Of a stretch of DNA of 43,450 nt, positions 40,256 through 43,450 are shown in pieces. Position 1 is the stretch's first letter. Every line of letters starts with the position of its first letter. Under the pieces are notes generated by a model. It had not been told where the DNA came from. It worked only from the letters and a program-made list of their open reading frames with translations, and made no database searches. The translations under genes were made by a program, and so were the position numbers. The stretch is from an uncultured Myxococcales bacterium (GTDB lineage Bacteria; Myxococcota_A; UBA9042), in NCBI GenBank assembly GCA_903869075.1, contig CAIPXZ010000540.1, forward strand, positions 1 to 43,450, written 5' to 3'.

Positions 40256-41222
40256 ACGTGTCCCAAAACAGCACCGGCCCCTCGGCGCTGGCGAGCACGT
40301 CCAGGAACGCCGCGGCGGCCTTGCCGCTGTACGTCGCCTCGAGCGGGATCGCGAAATCAGTGGCAAAACGCGCGATTGCCGCTTGGCCAGCCGCCGTCGG
40401 CACGCCGTAGCCGTCGCCAAAATAGCCGTCGTCCAGCGGCGCCGCCGTCACCTGCAGGTCGCGCAGCGCGGGCACGTGCTGGCGCAGGAACGCGGTCGTC
40501 TTGTCGATCATCTGCTGCACCGCGCCGGTCGTACACGTCGCTATCGGTCCGAGGTGCGACGCCGCGACGCGCACGCCCACAAGCCGCGTCGGCAGCCCCG
40601 CCAGCTGCAGCCCGACGGTCAGCCCCGCCAGCGTGCCGTTGCTGCCGACCGGCACCACGATGACCGCCGGCACGGGCATTTCGCCCGCGGCGATCTGGTC
40701 CGCCAGCTCCAGCGCGGCGTTCACGTAACCCAGCACGCCGACGGGATTGGAACAGCCGGCGAACAAAAAGTAGCTGTCGCTGCGCAGCCGCGCCGGGTGC
40801 AGGTAGAACGTCAGCACCGTCGCCAGCAGCCCGCCCTTGTGCACGAGCGTGGCGCCCGCCGCGCGCATCAGCGTCTGGTTGCGCTGCACCGTCGGCGAGT
40901 CCGGCTGGTCAAAAGTGTAGACCGTCAGCGCCACGCCCGCCTGCTTGCACATCAGCGCCGCAGCGACGCCGGCGTTGGTGCCCGTCGCGCCAAAAGTGTA
41001 GGCGTGGCGCACCTTTTTGGCCTGCATCTCGGCAATCACGAGCTCGAGCTTGCGCACCTTGTTGCCGCCGTACGCCGCGTGCGTCAGGTCATCGCGCTTG
41101 ATCCAGCCGTGCGCCGTGCCCGGCAGCGCCTGCACCGGCGTCGGCAAGTCGGCCAGCGGCTGCCACGGCAGGTGCGCGACAAGCTCTGGAAAACGCTCAA
41201 AAATCGGCCGGGTCGTCGCCAT
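40209..41222 (-). CDS. PLP-dependent enzyme of the D-cysteine desulfhydrase/ACC deaminase family
   Basis: 337 residues, fold-type II PLP enzyme. The Schiff-base Lys is Lys55 in AAYGGNKVRKLE, the signature of this family. TFGATGTNAG and the phosphate loop VVPVGSNGTLAGL are in place, and DGYFGDGYGVPT near the end matches the family's substrate-closing region. Members release ammonia from D-cysteine (giving pyruvate and sulfide) or from 1-aminocyclopropane-1-carboxylate; the specificity-determining residues cannot be read reliably, and D-cysteine desulfhydrase-like is the safer name. It begins six bases after the FAD-oxidase stop, so the two are probably one transcript. Its 3' end overlaps the radical SAM gene on the other strand by 47 bases. 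Confidence 0.87.
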   Translation of the reverse strand: MATTRPIFERFPELVAHLPWQPLADLPTPVQALPGTAHGWIKRDDLTHAAYGGNKVRKLELVIAEMQAKKVRHAYTFGATGTNAGVAAALMCKQAGVALTVYTFDQPDSPTVQRNQTLMRAAGATLVHKGGLLATVLTFYLHPARLRSDSYFLFAGCSNPVGVLGYVNAALELADQIAAGEMPVPAVIVVPVGSNGTLAGLTVGLQLAGLPTRLVGVRVAASHLGPIATCTTGAVQQMIDKTTAFLRQHVPALRDLQVTAAPLDDGYFGDGYGVPTAAGQAAIARFATDFAIPLEATYSGKAAAAFLDVLASAEGPVLFWDTFNSRATDPLLQTLQA

Positions 41223-41228
41223 CGTCTC

Positions 41229-42602
41229 TCACACGCCGAAGAGCTGGTGCAGGTGCGCGTTGAGGAACTTGCCGCCCGGATCCAGCGCCTTGCGCACGCG
41301 CTGGAAGTCCTGCCAGTGGTCGTAGCGCCCGGCGAGCTCCTTGGCCGTCAGCGAGTGCCACTTGCCCCAGTGCGGCCGGCCGTCGTATTTCCAAAAGATC
41401 GGCTCGACCGCCTTGAACAGCGCGACGTGGTCCTGCTTGAAGTACTGGTGCACGGAAATCGTCACCGACTCGCGGCCGTGGTAGGGCGACAGCCAGAGGT
41501 CATCGGCGCCGACATGGCGGTATTCCAAGGGGAAAAATACCGGCAGGCCGTCGTCGCGGATCTTCGCCGCCACTTCCCGAAAGCACGCCGGACCTTGCTC
41601 CGCCGGCACCGCGTACTCCATCTCGTTGAAGCGCGTGTGCCGCACCGTCGGGAAGATGTGGTACGACGCGCCGACGCGCACCGTGTCCGGCACAAACCAC
41701 CCAGCGACGCTCTGGATGGCCGGAATCGTGAACGGCGCGCGCATGCCGACCTCGGACGCATACTCCAGCTCCGCCTCCTCCTCCTGCGGCGCGTTGATGG
41801 TCCGCGGTGTGGTCAGCGGCACCTCGCGCATGCGCTTGGTAAACACCGTCTCGCCGCGTGGAAAGGCGAAGAATTCCGTGTGGCGGTCCTGCTTTTGCCA
41901 GCTTGCGAACTGCTCCAGCGCGTCGCTGAGCGGCATGATCCCCTGGCGCTCCTCCAGCGCGTACGCCGTGCGATTTTGCAACGTCACCTCAGCCAGCACG
42001 CCGAGGCTGCCCAGCGACACCTGCGCCGCCTTGAACAGCTCCGGCTCCGCCGTGGCCGAGACAGTGTGCTGCGCGCCATCGGCGGTCACCAGCGAAATCT
42101 CCTTCAGATACGCGGCCATGCAGCGATGCTGCGCGCCCGGACCGTGGCTCGACGTCGACAGCACGCCGCCCAGCGCTTGTAGGTCGATGTCCGGCTGCAC
42201 CGGCAGGCCTTGACCGAGCTTGGCCAGCGGATCGCCCAGCAAATACAGCCGCGTGCCGGCCTGGATGGTTGCCGTCAAATTCGCGGCGTCATGGCGGACG
42301 ATGCCGCTCATCAGCTCCAGCGACAGCAGCGTGTCGTCGGTGGGCACAACCGCGCTGAACGAGTGCCCGGCGCCGGCGACGCGCACCGGACCTTTGGCCG
42401 CCTTGACCACGCTGGCGAGCTCGTCGACGTTGGCCGGCATTTGCAGCCCGCCTTTGGGCGTGCAGCGCTGCGCGCCCGACCAGTTGCGCCACTCGCCGGG
42501 CGGCGGCGTGGGCTCTTCGTCGCGCCCGCACGCGGCCAGCACAGGCGCGGCGAGGAAGCCTTTGAGCAAAGCGCGGCGGCGGACGTCGACGGGGCGGGCC
42601 AT
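41229..42602 (-). CDS. Tat-exported FAD-linked aldonolactone oxidase lipoprotein
   Basis: 457 residues from the ATG at 42602, with GAGG nine bases upstream. The N-terminus combines a twin-arginine motif (VRRRALLKG, 8-14) with a lipobox (LAAC, Cys25), so it should be exported folded and lipid-anchored. An FAD_binding_4 (PCMH) domain covers about 40-215, with VAGAGHSFS; His80 is the residue that carries covalent flavin in this family. GGVLSTSSHGPG follows. The C-terminal aldonolactone oxidase domain (PF04030) ends with HWGKWH (411-416), the family's active-site motif. It probably oxidises a sugar lactone or polyol such as gulono- or arabinono-lactone to an ascorbate-like product with O2 or another acceptor. 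It is divergent from cysK. Confidence 0.88.
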   Translation of the reverse strand: MARPVDVRRRALLKGFLAAPVLAACGRDEEPTPPPGEWRNWSGAQRCTPKGGLQMPANVDELASVVKAAKGPVRVAGAGHSFSAVVPTDDTLLSLELMSGIVRHDAANLTATIQAGTRLYLLGDPLAKLGQGLPVQPDIDLQALGGVLSTSSHGPGAQHRCMAAYLKEISLVTADGAQHTVSATAEPELFKAAQVSLGSLGVLAEVTLQNRTAYALEERQGIMPLSDALEQFASWQKQDRHTEFFAFPRGETVFTKRMREVPLTTPRTINAPQEEEAELEYASEVGMRAPFTIPAIQSVAGWFVPDTVRVGASYHIFPTVRHTRFNEMEYAVPAEQGPACFREVAAKIRDDGLPVFFPLEYRHVGADDLWLSPYHGRESVTISVHQYFKQDHVALFKAVEPIFWKYDGRPHWGKWHSLTAKELAGRYDHWQDFQRVRKALDPGGKFLNAHLHQLFGV

Positions 42603-42664
42603 GGCGCGGACCTCGGGACGGATGTGGTCGCCGTCGCGCCGCAACGATGAACGCCGCGGGCGCT

Positions 42665-42680
42665 GCCGTCAATTGACGGC
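42665..42680. promoter_or_regulatory. Perfect 16-base palindrome between the oxidase and cysK genes
   Basis: GCCGTCAATTGACGGC reads the same on both strands. A further TGTCAA half-site follows at 42682-42687. It lies in the 193-base divergent gap, 63 bases from the oxidase start and about 115 from cysK, a typical place for a dimeric repressor or activator site. TTGACG inside it could also serve as a -35 box. Confidence 0.5.
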
Positions 42681-42731
42681 TGTCAATACTTGCCGCATGG
42701 TGCAGCGACGGCGGGCGGCTGTCCTGGCGAC

Positions 42732-42760
42732 TGGATCGCGCTGCCCGCGTCCGCTATAAC
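42732..42760 (+). promoter_or_regulatory. Predicted promoter for cysK
   Basis: TATAAC at 42755-42760 matches the -10 consensus at five of six positions and stands 17 bases after a weak -35 (TGGATC, 42732-42737). It would start RNA about 30 bases before the cysK ATG. Confidence 0.4.
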
Positions 42761-42795
42761 GTTCACGGCTGCCGGTTGGCCGCCCGGAGACTCCC

Positions 42796-43450
42796 ATGCG
42801 CATCGCCGCTGACATCACCAAGCTCATTGGCAATACGCCGCTGGTGCGCATCAATCGCCTGGCGGCGGGGCTGCCGGCGGAGATCGTCGCCAAGCTGGAG
42901 AGCTTCAACCCGGCGTCGTCGGTCAAGGATCGCATCGGCGTGGCGATGATCGAGGCTGCGGAGCGCGCCGGCCAGATCGCGACCGACACCGTGCTGCTGG
43001 AGCCGACGAGCGGTAACACCGGAATTGGCCTGGCTTTTGCCGCTGCGGCGAAAGGCTACAAGCTGACGCTGACGATGCCGGAGACGATGAGCCTCGAGCG
43101 GCGGCGGATCCTGCTGGCGCTGGGCGCCGAGCTCGTGCTGACGCCGGGCGCGACGGGGATGAAGGGCGCGATCGCCAAGGCGAACGAGCTGGCGGCGGCG
43201 GATCCGCGCTACCTGATGCTGCAGCAGTTCGACAACCCGGCTAATCCGGCGATCCACCGCATGACCACCGCCGAGGAAATTTGGCGCGACTGCGACGGCA
43301 AGCTGGACATCCTTGTCTGCGGCACCGGCACCGGTGGCACGATCTCCGGCTGCGCCGAGGTGCTCAAGCCGCGGCTGCCGCAGATGCAGGTCATCTCAGT
43401 TGAGGCCAGGGACTCGCCGGTGCTGGCGGGCGTTCAAGCCGGGCCGCACA
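42796..43450 (+). CDS. cysK: Cysteine synthase A (O-acetylserine sulfhydrylase), 3' end outside the window
   Basis: Starts at the ATG at 42796, with GGAG five bases upstream; 218 codons are visible and the frame is open at the window edge, so about 90 residues are missing. It makes L-cysteine from O-acetylserine and sulfide using PLP. Motifs in order: IGNTPLVRI, the Schiff-base Lys44 in ASSVKDR, the substrate loop EPTSGNTG, the phosphate-binding loop [10 protein letters not shown], and [11 protein letters not shown]...GPH, matching the VEPxxSPVLSGGxPGPH segment of CysK. It is divergently transcribed from the FAD oxidase, with the palindrome and predicted promoter between them. CysM or cystathionine beta-synthase-like activity is less likely by motif. 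Confidence 0.93.
   Translation, partial: MRIAADITKLIGNTPLVRINRLAAGLPAEIVAKLESFNPASSVKDRIGVAMIEAAERAGQIATDTVLLEPTSGNTGIGLAFAAAAKGYKLTLTMPETMSLERRRILLALGAELVLTPGATGMKGAIAKANELAAADPRYLMLQQFDNPANPAIHRMTTAEEIWRDCDGKLDILVCGTGTGGTISGCAEVLKPRLPQMQVISVEARDSPVLAGVQAGPH

Noticed and set aside
1-43450. tRNA, rRNA, CRISPR arrays, insertion sequences, prophage or plasmid functions
   Set aside because: No cloverleaf, array, transposase or terminal inverted repeats were recognised. The Cys-rich DNA repeats are coding and in frame, not CRISPR-like.

Overview
The window is a GC-rich bacterial chromosome segment that looks like Myxococcota or a close deltaproteobacterial relative. The signs are lipoproteins with Asp/Ala/Pro-rich stalks followed by Cys-rich repeats, the myxobacterial disulfide repeat (TIGR02232/DUF4215 type), lamin-tail domains, two Hanks-type Ser/Thr kinases with long extra regions, and a PilT ATPase. 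I cannot name a species. I found no rRNA, tRNA, CRISPR array, transposase or phage gene. Gene density is high and most gaps are under 150 bases.

Layout. 1-885 (+) is the end of a membrane glycosyltransferase-like protein. 904-8512 (-) is a giant Cys-rich lipoprotein, about 2,535 residues if one 1-base frameshift near 5043-5046 is repaired; it is built from an exact 305-codon super-repeat. 8642-17835 (-) is a seven-gene same-strand run: a protein with two cyclic-nucleotide-binding domains on an M50-peptidase-like membrane part without catalytic residues, a GspG-like secreted protein, an OmpA-family protein, a DUF483-like protein with a radical-SAM-like front end, a DUF692-DUF2063 fusion (HvfB/HvfC or BufB/BufC type), Sua5 and an isovaleryl-CoA-dehydrogenase-like enzyme. 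18064-24227 (+) holds two tandem Cys-rich lipoproteins with lamin-tail ends. 24233-25918 (-) is a membrane Ser/Thr kinase. 26217-27650 (+) is a parallel beta-helix lipoprotein. 27653-31573 (-) is a 1,306-residue kinase/cyclase-like/ATPase/TPR protein. 31586-37660 (-) encodes a diheme cytochrome-rhodanese lipoprotein, an HxsB-like radical SAM enzyme, a second radical SAM enzyme and a lipoprotein with three cytochrome c-like modules. 37931-40255 (+) is PilT plus a third radical SAM protein. 40209-42602 (-) is a PLP enzyme of the D-cysteine desulfhydrase/ACC deaminase family and a Tat-exported FAD oxidase lipoprotein. 42796 to the end (+) is cysteine synthase, cut off by the window edge.

How they may fit together. 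Much of the window encodes the cell surface: at least seven predicted secreted or lipid-anchored proteins, several extremely rich in cysteine. Two places combine unusual modification enzymes without an obvious partner: 10913-14332 (DUF692-DUF2063 fusion beside a cluster-less radical-SAM/DUF483 protein) and 31586-37660 (two translationally coupled radical SAM enzymes, one HxsB-like but without HxsA, HxsC or HxsD, between two heme-motif lipoproteins). These are the best candidates for an undescribed system. The link between enzymes and surface proteins is inferred from position and chemistry only.
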